Assembly (NCBI RefSeq): GCF_000827125.1
Contig: NZ_CP010311.1
Location: 2,542,001-2,606,000, forward strand
Length of the DNA: 64,000 nucleotides
Source: Geoalkalibacter subterraneus
GTDB lineage: Bacteria; Desulfobacterota; Desulfuromonadia; Desulfuromonadales; Geoalkalibacteraceae
Reading direction: 5' to 3'
Shown: positions 52,524 to 61,598 of the stretch, piece after piece
How the letters are laid out: each line of letters opens with the position of its first letter
How positions within the stretch are numbered: the stretch's first letter is position 1
Made by a program: the position numbers and the translations under genes
Notes under the pieces: generated by a model
What the model was told of the DNA's origin: nothing
What the model saw: the letters and a program-made list of their open reading frames with translations, nothing else
Database searches by the model: none

Positions 52524-53549
52524 ATGGAAGATCGCCTTATCAGCCCACAGACCACCGGTGAGGAAATCCGCATCGAGGCCACGCTGCGTCCACGCTACCT
52601 CCGGGAGTATGTGGGGCAGGAGAAGGCCAAGGAAAACCTGGAGATTTTCATTCAGGCCGCCCGCTCTCGCCATGAGGCACTGGATCATGTGCTGTTCTAT
52701 GGGCCGCCCGGGCTCGGGAAAACGACCCTGGCCAACATCATCGCCTCGGAGATGGGAGTCAACATCAAGAGCACCTCCGGCCCGGTGATCGAAAAACCCG
52801 GCGACCTGGCGGCGATCCTGACCAATCTCGAAGAAGGCGATGTCCTCTTTATCGACGAGATACATCGCCTTTCGCCTGTGGTGGAGGAAATCCTCTATCC
52901 GGCCATGGAGGACTACCAGCTTGATATCATCATCGGCCAGGGCCCTTCGGCTCGTACCGTCAAGCTCGACATCCCCCGCTTCACCCTGGTCGGCGCCACG
53001 ACTCGCGCCGGGCTGCTTTCCTCGCCGCTGCGCGACCGCTTCGGTGTCATTGCACGCCTTGAATTCTATACGCCGGAGGATCTGACCCGCATCATCCGGC
53101 GCAGCGCCGACATCCTCGAAATTGAAACCGAGGCCGACGGCGCGTACGAAATCGCGCGCCGCAGCCGCGGGACACCCCGCATCGCCAACCGGTTGCTGCG
53201 CCGCGTGCGTGATTTTGCCGAGGTCAAAGGGAAGGGTATCATCACGCACGACATCGCCGACAAGGCACTGGAGCGGCTGGAGGTCGACAAACGTGGTTTC
53301 GACCACATGGACAACCTGATTCTGCTCACCATCATCGAAAAGTTTTCAGGCGGCCCGGTCGGGCTCGACACGCTGGCGGCCGCCGTCGGGGAGGAGAAGG
53401 ATACCATCGAAGAGGTGATCGAACCCTACCTGATCCAGCAGGGGTACCTCAACCGCACTCCGCGGGGACGCAAGGCCACGGCGCTGGCGTATCGCCATCT
53501 GCAGAGGCTCCCGCCCGAGAATGATCGCCAGGATGGGCTGTTTTCCTGA
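52524..53549 (+). CDS. ruvB: Holliday junction helicase motor RuvB
   Basis: 341 residues. AAA+ motor with Walker [10 protein letters not shown], Walker [11 protein letters not shown], sensor 1 [19 protein letters not shown] and the C-terminal winged helix ([16 protein letters not shown]). It drives branch migration with RuvA. Confidence 0.98.
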   Translation: MEDRLISPQTTGEEIRIEATLRPRYLREYVGQEKAKENLEIFIQAARSRHEALDHVLFYGPPGLGKTTLANIIASEMGVNIKSTSGPVIEKPGDLAAILTNLEEGDVLFIDEIHRLSPVVEEILYPAMEDYQLDIIIGQGPSARTVKLDIPRFTLVGATTRAGLLSSPLRDRFGVIARLEFYTPEDLTRIIRRSADILEIETEADGAYEIARRSRGTPRIANRLLRRVRDFAEVKGKGIITHDIADKALERLEVDKRGFDHMDNLILLTIIEKFSGGPVGLDTLAAAVGEEKDTIEEVIEPYLIQQGYLNRTPRGRKATALAYRHLQRLPPENDRQDGLFS

Positions 53550-53604
53550 ACGCAGGGGGCCTTAGATCCACCTGACCTCTCTCTCATTCGATGGAGACGA
53601 TTTT

Positions 53605-53965
53605 ATGGGGATTAGATATTTCACTATTGCCCAAAAAATTGCAGCCGGCTACCTGCTGGTCAGCCTGTTCTGCCTATCAGCGGTGGTCTACGCGCTCTCG
53701 GCGCTAAGCCATCAGACCCAGCTCAACCAGGATCTGGTCAGGGTTGATTTCGCCACATTGCGCAACAAGCTTGTCGGCCAAGTAGAGCAGTTTCTGCGAG
53801 GGCACGAGCAGGCCATGGACCAACAGCTTGAACAAAAACATGCCCAGGCACGGCAGGAGCTTGATAATGAGCGTCAACTGAATTCAGATCTGACGGACAG
53901 GCTGAAAGGCCAACCTGGAAAAATTCAAGCAGATTCTGATCGAGACAGAGAAGTACTCCCCTTGA
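53605..53965 (+). pseudogene. Decayed N-terminal part of a membrane sensor
   Basis: The frame from ATG 53605 starts with a membrane helix (FTIAQKIAAGYLLVSLFCLS) and a coiled region (DFATLRNKLVGQVEQFLRG), as in histidine kinases or chemoreceptors. Near 53905-53920 the coding character changes frame: the next frame gives ANLEKFKQILIETEKYSP and stops at 53965, while the original frame continues with unlikely sequence to 54036 and overlaps the next gene. No HAMP, kinase or MCP domain follows. It reads as a frameshifted, truncated remnant. Confidence 0.55.
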
Positions 53966-53987
53966 ACACCCGACACGCAAGTAATTC

Positions 53988-56333
53988 ATGGATTTCGATA
54001 GACAGACCCGCCTTGCAGCGGAACTGGCCAAATTGACGCAACAAAAGATCGACGTTGGGCGCTACCCCTTCCGTCGCGCTGAAAGCACCCCGCGACTGCT
54101 GACAGAGCAAGGCGAAATTTCTCCGCCCCTGGTGCTCTGGATCAATCGCGACAGCTTCATGGCCGGGGGCATCCTTCTGCTCGACGACGAGGCCCCCGAA
54201 CAGTGCTTCTCCGCCGGCAGTGCCTGCGCCTCAGCATTAGGGGTGAGCCATTTTGTCACATGGTGCGCAACCGGCCTGGACCTCTGGCACTGCCAAGCCG
54301 ACAAGCCCCCGCAGCGGATCAAGCATCTGGAAGCCCCGGCTCCAGGCAACGCCTCGGCGGAAGAATCCCACCAGGTCCTGCAGCACCTTCTGGAAGAACT
54401 TAAACCGCTTTCGGTCATGGGTGCCATCGCGCCGGAAAACCTTGGAGCTTTTTATCTGGCAAACCTGTGCCTATCCCCCCTGGCTGCAGCCGAAGAGGAA
54501 TTGACCGAGACCGTCCGTAGTGCGCGCGCCAAAACACCGGACATGCCGAACCATCCCGCCCGGAGACTCGCACAGAGCAAAGGGATGCTGGTTCTTGCAC
54601 GGCTGCTTGCACTCATGCGGATCAACCAGATCCCGGGAAACGTCCGCCCTGAGAAGCTCGAGCGCGCCATCGAGCTTGTTCTCTCCTATCTTCCCGGGCC
54701 CGTTATCACCGCACTTGGGGCTTTCCCTGCCGAGCCGCCCCTGCCCTATGCCAGCGCAGTTCGTTTTCACCACCTGTTTCGACGCCTGGGACAGCTGCGC
54801 TGGGGAAGCGATTCCCAGAAAGTGGGCAAGGTTCTTGAGATACTGCTCCACTACCAAGCCAGAAGCCTGGGTTTGCCCTGTATTGAAGCGACCGAACCTG
54901 TGGCGGAAGGCACCCTGCTGATCAATCCCGCCTCCCCTCGCCCGGCCGGCACTTTTTCCGAAGCTTTTCAGGAACCCGCACTAAGGGCTTTGTCCGTCTT
55001 GCTGAGAGATCATTTGGAACTTTCTCACGCCCAGGAAACCTCCACGGACATTTTCAGTTTGCAGACACGTTCAGCGCCCCGAAATGTTGAAGGTGGGCTG
55101 GTCTTGCTTTCGGAAAAAATAACTGCGGCGGAGAGGGAGTTTTTCCGATTGAAACTGCGCACCTCCTGGCCCAACCGACGCCTTTCGCTGGCGCCTAAAT
55201 CCCCCCGTTATATCTGGGAGGCCGCCCATATTACCGGGCTCGCCGCCGACGGCGCCGTTATCCGCCTGACGCTGCCTGCCACCTGGCTCGTTCATGCATA
55301 TGGCAACAGCTTCTACAACCTGATAACAGAACAGTTCAGCATAATCAGGCTTGAGACCTTATCCCGGAGCCAGCTTTGCCTTACGCTCGAAAAGCAGCCC
55401 GACCTGAGCTGCGAAACGATCTTAAGGGGGCCCTGCGGGTCGCGAGCTTTTAACTGGCATACGCTGCGGCAGCAACCCCGCAGTTTTCTGAACCTGGCCC
55501 TGCGAGCCCCCGACTGCGTTCTCGAACTGCTCCAGCAGCAGAGACTCTCATTTAACTACGGCCCGGAAGCTTTTGCCGCGCCCCCCGGGATAGAGCGTTT
55601 TTTTGCCAGCCGGCTCGGAGGCTACCTGTGGAAGTCCCTGTCTCCCGGTCATCCCCTGCCGAGTTCCGGGCAGGTGGCCAATGAATGCCGCCGTCATCTT
55701 GTTCCACTGCCCGATCCCGAACTTTTGCAGCGACTCGCCGCCCTGTCTGAACCGGACGCCGAGAAAATAGAAAAAGCCATCCAGCAAAACCTGGGCGAAT
55801 TCTCAGGGCTACCTGCCCCTGAGCTGACCCCTGGTTCGGACGAAAGCGCCACACAGCGAAGCAAGCGTATCCGCGAAGAGGAAACAGCCCAGATCATCTC
55901 CGAGGTTTTCAAAGACGGGGTACCCCGCTTTCCTCAGAACTACCTGTACGATATTTACCGTCCGGAACTGCAAAAATTCGAGGTCAATGGAACCTTGCAG
56001 CAAACCAGCGAGTTCCTCGGGATGTTTGAACTCACCGATAGCAGCGGGCAGGTCATCCAGGTTGAGGGGGAAGAGACCGCACGCGCACTCGAACTGGCCA
56101 CCTTCAGCGAACAGACATTGATCGAGCTGCCTACAGACCGGCATCTGACCGCCTCCATCGTGGGAAAATACCTAGACGACTTGAACAGGCTCCAACAGGA
56201 TCTGCTGCATCAGACTTACAGCCGTCGCGACAAACCTCGCCTTGCCCGACAGTGGGCCCGCCGGATCTGGAACAGCCTGCCGCTGCCGCCGTGGGAAGAA
56301 CTTGAGGAACCTTTTACGACAAAAAGATCTTGA
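53988..56333 (+). CDS. Large protein of unknown function, restriction/methylase-like in parts
   Basis: 781 residues, no signal peptide or membrane helix. Residues 48-104 (LVLWINRDSFMAGG ... LGVSHFVTWCATGLDLWHC) resemble the N-terminal nuclease-like fold of type I/IIG restriction enzymes; 408-460 (YIWEAAHITGLAADGAVIRL, TLPATWLVHAYGN) resemble the stretch after the NPPY motif in N6-adenine methylases. But no NPPY, no clear AdoMet-binding FxGxG and no obvious PD-(D/E)XK were found, so any such ancestry is eroded. No good ribosome binding site. The gene sits alone between the sensor remnant and queH. Confidence 0.6.
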   Translation: MDFDRQTRLAAELAKLTQQKIDVGRYPFRRAESTPRLLTEQGEISPPLVLWINRDSFMAGGILLLDDEAPEQCFSAGSACASALGVSHFVTWCATGLDLWHCQADKPPQRIKHLEAPAPGNASAEESHQVLQHLLEELKPLSVMGAIAPENLGAFYLANLCLSPLAAAEEELTETVRSARAKTPDMPNHPARRLAQSKGMLVLARLLALMRINQIPGNVRPEKLERAIELVLSYLPGPVITALGAFPAEPPLPYASAVRFHHLFRRLGQLRWGSDSQKVGKVLEILLHYQARSLGLPCIEATEPVAEGTLLINPASPRPAGTFSEAFQEPALRALSVLLRDHLELSHAQETSTDIFSLQTRSAPRNVEGGLVLLSEKITAAEREFFRLKLRTSWPNRRLSLAPKSPRYIWEAAHITGLAADGAVIRLTLPATWLVHAYGNSFYNLITEQFSIIRLETLSRSQLCLTLEKQPDLSCETILRGPCGSRAFNWHTLRQQPRSFLNLALRAPDCVLELLQQQRLSFNYGPEAFAAPPGIERFFASRLGGYLWKSLSPGHPLPSSGQVANECRRHLVPLPDPELLQRLAALSEPDAEKIEKAIQQNLGEFSGLPAPELTPGSDESATQRSKRIREEETAQIISEVFKDGVPRFPQNYLYDIYRPELQKFEVNGTLQQTSEFLGMFELTDSSGQVIQVEGEETARALELATFSEQTLIELPTDRHLTASIVGKYLDDLNRLQQDLLHQTYSRRDKPRLARQWARRIWNSLPLPPWEELEEPFTTKRS

Positions 56334-56399
56334 TGGGCCGGTGGGGGCAGGGTCTATACTGTTGGAGATAATTACATTCGTTCGGGGAGAAATCTATTC

Positions 56400-56936
56400 A
56401 TGAAGGTTCTGCTGCACATGTGCTGTGCCAATTGCGCCATCTATCCCGTCGAGGAGCTGCGCTCGGCGCAACACGAGGTCACCGGATTTTTCTTCAATCA
56501 CAATATCCATCCCTATCAGGAATACCGCAAGCGTCTCGAGACGGTGCAGCAATATGCCGAGATCTGCTCCCTGCCGATGGTCTACCGGGACGCCTATCTG
56601 CTGGAGGAGTTTCTGGCCCAGGTTGCCGCTGACCCTGCAGCCCGCTGCAACTACTGCTACCGCTCTCGCCTGGAGGAAACAGCAAAGCACGCGGCCGAGC
56701 AGGGCTTTGAAGCCTTCACCACCAGCCTGCTCTATTCGCGCTACCAGCAGCATGACGCTATCGCTTCTTATGGGCGCCAGCTTGCGGAGGAATGGGGGCT
56801 GACCTTCATCTATGAGGACTATCGCCGCGGCTGGCAGCAGGGGATTCGCACGTCCAAGGAGATGGGACTTTACCGCCAGCAATACTGCGGCTGCATCTAT
56901 TCTGAAAAAGATCGCTATCACCCACGGCAGGGTTAG
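56400..56936 (+). CDS. queH: Epoxyqueuosine reductase QueH
   Basis: 178 residues, the usual QueH size. Cysteine pairs bind the Fe-S cluster and metal: MCCANC near the N-terminus, ARCNYCYRSR in the middle and QQYCGCIYSE at the end. HNIHPYQEYRKR and TSLLYSRYQQH are family segments. The enzyme makes queuosine in tRNA anticodons and is unrelated to QueG. Confidence 0.96.
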   Translation: MKVLLHMCCANCAIYPVEELRSAQHEVTGFFFNHNIHPYQEYRKRLETVQQYAEICSLPMVYRDAYLLEEFLAQVAADPAARCNYCYRSRLEETAKHAAEQGFEAFTTSLLYSRYQQHDAIASYGRQLAEEWGLTFIYEDYRRGWQQGIRTSKEMGLYRQQYCGCIYSEKDRYHPRQG

Positions 56937-56939
56937 ATC

Positions 56940-57149
56940 ATGTCCCCAGGAAAGTCTCTCATCATCCTTGGTCTCGTGCTGGTCGCCGTCGGCCTGATGC
57001 TGCATTTCAGCGGTAGAATCCCTTTCCTGGGCAGATTGCCGGGAGATATTCGCATTGAGAAAGAAGACTTCTCCTTCTATTTCCCACTGGGTAGCTGTCT
57101 GCTTCTTTCATTGGTCCTGTCTCTGCTGTTCTGGCTTTTTAAACGTTGA
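56940..57149 (+). CDS. DUF2905 family membrane protein
   Basis: 69 residues, two helices (about 5-24 and 48-67) separated by GRIPFLGRLPGDIRIEKED, the DUF2905 signature. It follows queH by 3 bases and its stop (TTGAAC) adjoins the patatin gene, so the three are co-transcribed. Confidence 0.88.
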   Translation: MSPGKSLIILGLVLVAVGLMLHFSGRIPFLGRLPGDIRIEKEDFSFYFPLGSCLLLSLVLSLLFWLFKR

Positions 57150-57169
57150 ACTCCATTGGACGAAAAATA

Positions 57170-58123
57170 ATGCCCTCAGAAAAATCGGCTCCATGCATCG
57201 GCCTGGCCCTGGGCAGCGGTGCGGCTCGCGGTCTCTGTCATATCGGGGTGCTCAAGGTTCTTGAGAAGGAACAGATCAGAATCAACTGCCTGGCGGGCAC
57301 CTCCATCGGAGCTTTTATCGGCGCACTTTACGCCGCCGGCATGTCCCCCGAACAGATGGAGGAGGTGGCAACCGGTCTGGACTGGAAGCGCCTGGCTCGC
57401 CTGATCGACCCGGTTGTGCCGACGGCAGGCCTGATTGATGGCGCTCAGGTGGCTGAGTTCATGGCGAAACTGCTCCCGGCGCGCACCTTTGAGGAGCTGC
57501 GCATGCCGCTGGCCGTCACGGCCACAGATGTTGAGACAGGAGAAGCACTGATCATCCGCCGCGGCAACCTGGTCGACGCTTTGCGCGCGGCCATCGCCTT
57601 TCCCGGCATCTTTACACCGGCCCGGTTCGGAGATCGCTTCCTGATCGACGGGGGGCTGTGCAATCCTGTCCCCGTCGATGCGGTCAGGCAACTGGGCGCT
57701 AAAAACATTATCGCCGTCTGTGCCATCCCACAGGTCGAAAAGCCCACCCACGAAACCTACCTCCCGCCGACAGAGGCGCCGGCACGGACATCAAAGCGGC
57801 GGCTTCCTCTGTTCAATACCACGCGCATCGAAAAGATTTTTGGCGAATTATGGCGGGCAAGGCCTTTCGCCGGACGGCAGCCTCCTCCAACAAAACCGGA
57901 GAAACGTCCTCCTAGCATTTTCAAAGTATGTGCGCAAAGTGTTGCCATTATGGAGAATCAGATCAATGAGCTGCGCCTGCAGCAGAACCATTTCGACGTT
58001 CTGATCCGTCCCGAATTCAATGATCTGACCCTGCTGGAGTTTCATCGCGCGGCCGAAGCGATTGCAGCCGGCGAAAAAGCGACGCAGGATGCACGCTCCG
58101 ACTTGGCGCACCTGCGTTGCTGA
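57170..58123 (+). CDS. Patatin-like phospholipase (RssA/NTE type)
   Basis: 317 residues from ATG 57170; a TTG eight codons earlier is an alternative. Visible: oxyanion hole LGSGAARGLCHIG, nucleophile S45 in GTSIG, and the catalytic Asp in LIDGGLCNP (D160). The C-terminal 100 residues are less conserved. A serine-aspartate lipid hydrolase of the inner membrane or cytoplasm; substrate not known. Confidence 0.92.
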   Translation: MPSEKSAPCIGLALGSGAARGLCHIGVLKVLEKEQIRINCLAGTSIGAFIGALYAAGMSPEQMEEVATGLDWKRLARLIDPVVPTAGLIDGAQVAEFMAKLLPARTFEELRMPLAVTATDVETGEALIIRRGNLVDALRAAIAFPGIFTPARFGDRFLIDGGLCNPVPVDAVRQLGAKNIIAVCAIPQVEKPTHETYLPPTEAPARTSKRRLPLFNTTRIEKIFGELWRARPFAGRQPPPTKPEKRPPSIFKVCAQSVAIMENQINELRLQQNHFDVLIRPEFNDLTLLEFHRAAEAIAAGEKATQDARSDLAHLRC

Positions 58124-58206
58124 GTGACGACAAATACGACCCTGTAACTGTTCAGCATGGGAGTGACGACCCCGCGAAGTGAATAGCCTGTTTTTTCAAT
58201 GTCTGA

Positions 58207-58255
58207 AATTCCTTCAAGGAATTACGATTGCATCAAAGTGCAGTCATGTTAGACT
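58207..58255 (+). promoter_or_regulatory. Promoter with adjacent 17-base palindrome, phasin gene
   Basis: The palindrome AATTCCTTCAAGGAATT (58207-58223) is perfect. Five bases on lie TTGCAT (58228-58233), a 16-base spacer and TAGACT (58250-58255). The palindrome would sit around -50, as an activator or repressor site. Confidence 0.5.
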
Positions 58256-58294
58256 CTTGAGACAAAAATGACTCTCATCCCCAAGGAGGAACTG

Positions 58295-58600
58295 ATGTTT
58301 GAACTTGCTGAAAAAATCATGCTGACCGGCATGGGCGCACTTTGCATGACCCAGAAAAAGGCAGAAGAATTGGCTAAGGAAATGAAAGAACGCTTCAACA
58401 TGACAGAAGAGGAAGGCAAGGCATTTATCGAAAAAATGCAGCAGAACTTTGAACAGTCCCAGCAGAAGCTCGAGGAAATGGCTCAGCAGGAAGTCCGTCG
58501 TGCCGCCGAACGCCTCGGCATGGTCACCCGCGAGGAATTCGAGCAACTCCAGCAGCGCATTGAGCAGTTGGAGCAAACCCTTGCGTCTTCAAAGAAATGA
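58295..58600 (+). CDS. Phasin-like coiled-coil protein
   Basis: 101 residues from ATG 58295, with AAGGAGG five bases ahead; an earlier ATG at 58268 is rejected. Begins MFELAEKIMLTGMGALCMTQKKAEELAKEM and is almost wholly helical, with Gln/Glu-rich heptads to the end. This is the pattern of the phasin/PhaI-type family, which coats storage granules or acts as a helper; no polyhydroxyalkanoate synthase gene lies nearby. Followed by a UbiB gene 31 bases on. Confidence 0.75.
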   Translation: MFELAEKIMLTGMGALCMTQKKAEELAKEMKERFNMTEEEGKAFIEKMQQNFEQSQQKLEEMAQQEVRRAAERLGMVTREEFEQLQQRIEQLEQTLASSKK

Positions 58601-58631
58601 TCTGCGTTGTTGACGCAGCGATTCTGAAAAA

Positions 58632-60323
58632 ATGCTGACCTTCGCGCGGATCAACCGCAACATCCGTTCGATCAAACGCTACCGCTACATCCTCGGTATC
58701 CTGATCAAGTACGGCTTTGGCCATGTGGTCGAACAGCTCAATATCGACTATTATCTCGAATTGGGCCGACGCATCGTTACGCTCGGCACGGCCTCGAAAA
58801 ACGTCGACCGCTTCAGCCAGGCCGAAAGGTTGCGTCTGGCCATGGAGGAGCTGGGGCCGACATTCGTCAAACTGGGGCAGATCCTTTCCACCCGCCCCGA
58901 TGTCATCCCCCGCGAATTTATCGAAGAATTCCGAAAACTTCAGGACGAAGTCCCGGCCGTACCCGTGTCCGAGTTGCGCGAGCAGGTCCGTCGCGAACTG
59001 GGGATGGACTTCGATGAAATCTTCGCAGAATTCGATTCAGAACCCATTGCCGCCGCCTCTATCGCCCAGGTTCATCGCGCCCGCCTCAAAAGCGGCGAGG
59101 AAGTGGCGGTTAAAATCAGGCGCCCCGGCATCGTTGAAACGGTTGAAACCGATCTCGACATCATGGCGGGGCTCGCCTTTCTGGTCGAGCGACATCTGCC
59201 TGGTGGCGAACTCTACGACCCGACCGGTCTGGTTAAAGAATTCCGCCGCACCATTTACCGTGAAATGGATTTTGCCCGGGAAGGTCACACGGTCGATCGC
59301 TTCCGCGTCAATTTTGAAGAAGACCCGACAGTTTACGTTCCCCAGGTTTTCTGGGACTTCACTGGAGAAACGGTTCTGACCCTGGAGTATGTCGAGGGGA
59401 TCAAGGTATCCGACCTGGAATATCTCAACGAACAGGGGTGCGATCTGCCGACCATCGCCCGCCGGGGGGCCGATTCCTTCCTCAAGCAGGTGCTGATTCA
59501 TGGTCTGTTTCATGGGGACCCTCACCCGGGAAATTTTTTCATCCTGCCCGACAATGTCATCTGCCTGTTGGACTACGGGATGGTGGGGCGCCTCGACGAA
59601 CCGCTTAAGTACCGCTTGGTCGATCTGCTCTCTGCCATATTGCAGCGCGATGTCGATCGTATTATCTCGCTGATGCTCTATTCCGGCGACATCAGCGATG
59701 AAACCGACCTCAAAAGTCTGCGACGCGATCTGTCCGAATTCATCGACGATTATTATGAAACACCCTTGGGAGAACTCAACGTCGGCCGCCTTTTAATGGA
59801 ATTCGTCGACCTGATGAACGCTTATCGCATCAAGTTCCCATCCGACCTGATGCTGCTGGCTAAAGCACTGGTCACCATGGAAGGGATCGGCCGTCAACTC
59901 GATCCCGAATTTAACATGATCGAGCATCTACGGCCGTTTATGGAAAAACTGATCCGCGAGAGATTGTCGCCCGGCAATGTTTCCAAAGAAGTCCTCGGGG
60001 TGCTTCAGTCCTACGGTTCCCTGTTCAAAACCCTGCCGCGGGACATGAAGGAGTTCATCAATCGGGTCAATCGCAACAAGTTCAAAATCGACCTTGAACA
60101 CCGCGGACTTGAAAAGCTGATGAACGATCTCGACAAGGCCAGCAACCGCCTGTCATTTTCCATGCTGATCGGTTCCCTGATCGTGGGCAGCTCCCTGATC
60201 ATCCAATCGGATAAGGGGCCGCAGCTTTTCGGCTTTCCCGTTCTGGGGATCTTCGGGTATACCATCGCCGGCTTCCTCGGCCTCTGGCTCGCCTTTGCCA
60301 TTTTACGTTCAGGCAGGCTTTAA
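58632..60323 (+). CDS. UbiB/ABC1 (AarF) family kinase-like protein
   Basis: 563 residues. The atypical kinase fold shows EELGPTFVKLGQILSTRPDVIP (KxGQ motif), AAASIAQVHRARL (A-rich loop in place of the glycine loop), VAVKIRRPG, HGDPHPGNFF and LLDYGMVGRL. Two membrane helices close the C-terminus. Relatives support quinone biosynthesis as ATPases; the substrate here is open, though a menaquinone role is plausible for an anaerobe. Confidence 0.93.
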   Translation: MLTFARINRNIRSIKRYRYILGILIKYGFGHVVEQLNIDYYLELGRRIVTLGTASKNVDRFSQAERLRLAMEELGPTFVKLGQILSTRPDVIPREFIEEFRKLQDEVPAVPVSELREQVRRELGMDFDEIFAEFDSEPIAAASIAQVHRARLKSGEEVAVKIRRPGIVETVETDLDIMAGLAFLVERHLPGGELYDPTGLVKEFRRTIYREMDFAREGHTVDRFRVNFEEDPTVYVPQVFWDFTGETVLTLEYVEGIKVSDLEYLNEQGCDLPTIARRGADSFLKQVLIHGLFHGDPHPGNFFILPDNVICLLDYGMVGRLDEPLKYRLVDLLSAILQRDVDRIISLMLYSGDISDETDLKSLRRDLSEFIDDYYETPLGELNVGRLLMEFVDLMNAYRIKFPSDLMLLAKALVTMEGIGRQLDPEFNMIEHLRPFMEKLIRERLSPGNVSKEVLGVLQSYGSLFKTLPRDMKEFINRVNRNKFKIDLEHRGLEKLMNDLDKASNRLSFSMLIGSLIVGSSLIIQSDKGPQLFGFPVLGIFGYTIAGFLGLWLAFAILRSGRL

Positions 60324-60538
60324 CCCTCCTCTCCAACATTCCCCATTATCGCATCTGCTTGTGTCCATCCCACCACAGCCTCTGGATGCAGAGTTGCAAC
60401 ACTGCCGCTTGGAAGCCACTGCCCGAAATCTGTTTTCCTGTTTTATATCAACAACTTCCACATAACCAAATTTATGGCAAAATATTTGCATTATGTTAGA
60501 GCTTGAAAGCGCACGCACTGTTGCACCAGGAGGAAGAT

Positions 60539-61468
60539 TTGCTTTTTCAACGAACTCTCGCCAATCCCGTCGCCATCTCAGGTATCGGCCTTCATTCCGG
60601 CCGCTGCATCACCATGCACCTGCGACCTGCCGAAGCGGGAACCGGCATCTTATTTCACCGCTCCGAAGGCGAGCGCACTGTAACCATTGAGGCCCATGTC
60701 TCCAATGTTGTTGACACCAGGCTTGCGACCGTCATCGGCAAAAGCGGCTTGAGCGTCTCAACGGTGGAACACCTGCTCGCCGCCCTCAGTGCTCTGGGCA
60801 TCGATAATCTTCACATTGATATCGATGGCCCCGAAGTGCCGGTGATGGACGGCAGTGCCGCTCCCTTTGTCGACCTTCTGGAAGATGCGGGACTGAGAAA
60901 ACTCAATCGCGGCCGCAAGTTTCTGGCCATTCGCGAGCCGATTTCACTGGTCGACGGAGAGAAGAGAGTTTCTCTGATTCCGTCGCGGTTTTTCCGCGTC
61001 TCTTTCGATATCGCATTCGATCACCCGAGCATCGCGCTGCAGAACTATTCCTTCAAGCATTCCTCACGTCAATTCCGCAAGGAGATTGCACCTGCGCGGA
61101 CTTTCGGATTCCTGCAGGAAGTCGAGTACCTCAAGGCCAATGGCCTGGCTCGCGGCGGATCTCTTGACAACGCGATCGTGATTGACGACAAAGGAGTTCT
61201 CAACCCTGAAGGACTTCGCTTCCCGGACGAGTTCGTGCGGCACAAGATTCTCGACAGTATCGGGGACTTCAGCCTCATCGGCTATCCGATTCTGGGCCAC
61301 ATTAAAGCGTACAAGGCCGGCCACGACATCAACAGCAAAATGGTTGAAAAGATACTTGCAACTCCGGAGTGTTACAAGCTTGTTGAATTCTCCGATGATG
61401 CCCTCAGGGCTGCGCAGGCCGGACCGGTTCCCGCCTTTGTCGGTGATCTGATTCCTTCCAAAATTTAA
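60539..61468 (+). CDS. lpxC: UDP-3-O-acyl-N-acetylglucosamine deacetylase LpxC
   Basis: 309 residues from a TTG start at 60539, chosen because AGGAGGAAGA precedes it and the product then begins (M)LFQRTLANPVAISGIGLHSG, the normal LpxC start; an earlier in-frame TTG at 60503 has no ribosome binding site. LpxC commits to lipid A synthesis. Zinc ligands and active site: STVEHLLAAL, DGSAAPFV, HKILDSIGD, GHIKAYKAGHDIN. It confirms an LPS-bearing Gram-negative. Confidence 0.97.
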   Translation: MLFQRTLANPVAISGIGLHSGRCITMHLRPAEAGTGILFHRSEGERTVTIEAHVSNVVDTRLATVIGKSGLSVSTVEHLLAALSALGIDNLHIDIDGPEVPVMDGSAAPFVDLLEDAGLRKLNRGRKFLAIREPISLVDGEKRVSLIPSRFFRVSFDIAFDHPSIALQNYSFKHSSRQFRKEIAPARTFGFLQEVEYLKANGLARGGSLDNAIVIDDKGVLNPEGLRFPDEFVRHKILDSIGDFSLIGYPILGHIKAYKAGHDINSKMVEKILATPECYKLVEFSDDALRAAQAGPVPAFVGDLIPSKI

Positions 61469-61500
61469 ATGCAGACATACCGTCTGTCCCTGATTGACCA

Positions 61501-61527
61501 AAGCGGCCCCAAAGGCCGCTTTTTTTA
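61501..61527 (+). terminator. Terminator after lpxC
   Basis: AAGCGGCC, short loop, GGCCGCTT, then TTTTTTATT; 33 bases after the lpxC stop. Confidence 0.9.
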
Positions 61528-61598
61528 TTCTTCTTCCCTTGCAAACCAAGGAAAACATCAAATAAACTGGGATCTTATTTTGCCTTGCGAGGAATAAG

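Noticed and set aside
58268-58294. Earlier ATG for the phasin-like protein
   Set aside because: The ATG at 58295 has AAGGAGG at ideal distance and gives the family N-terminus.
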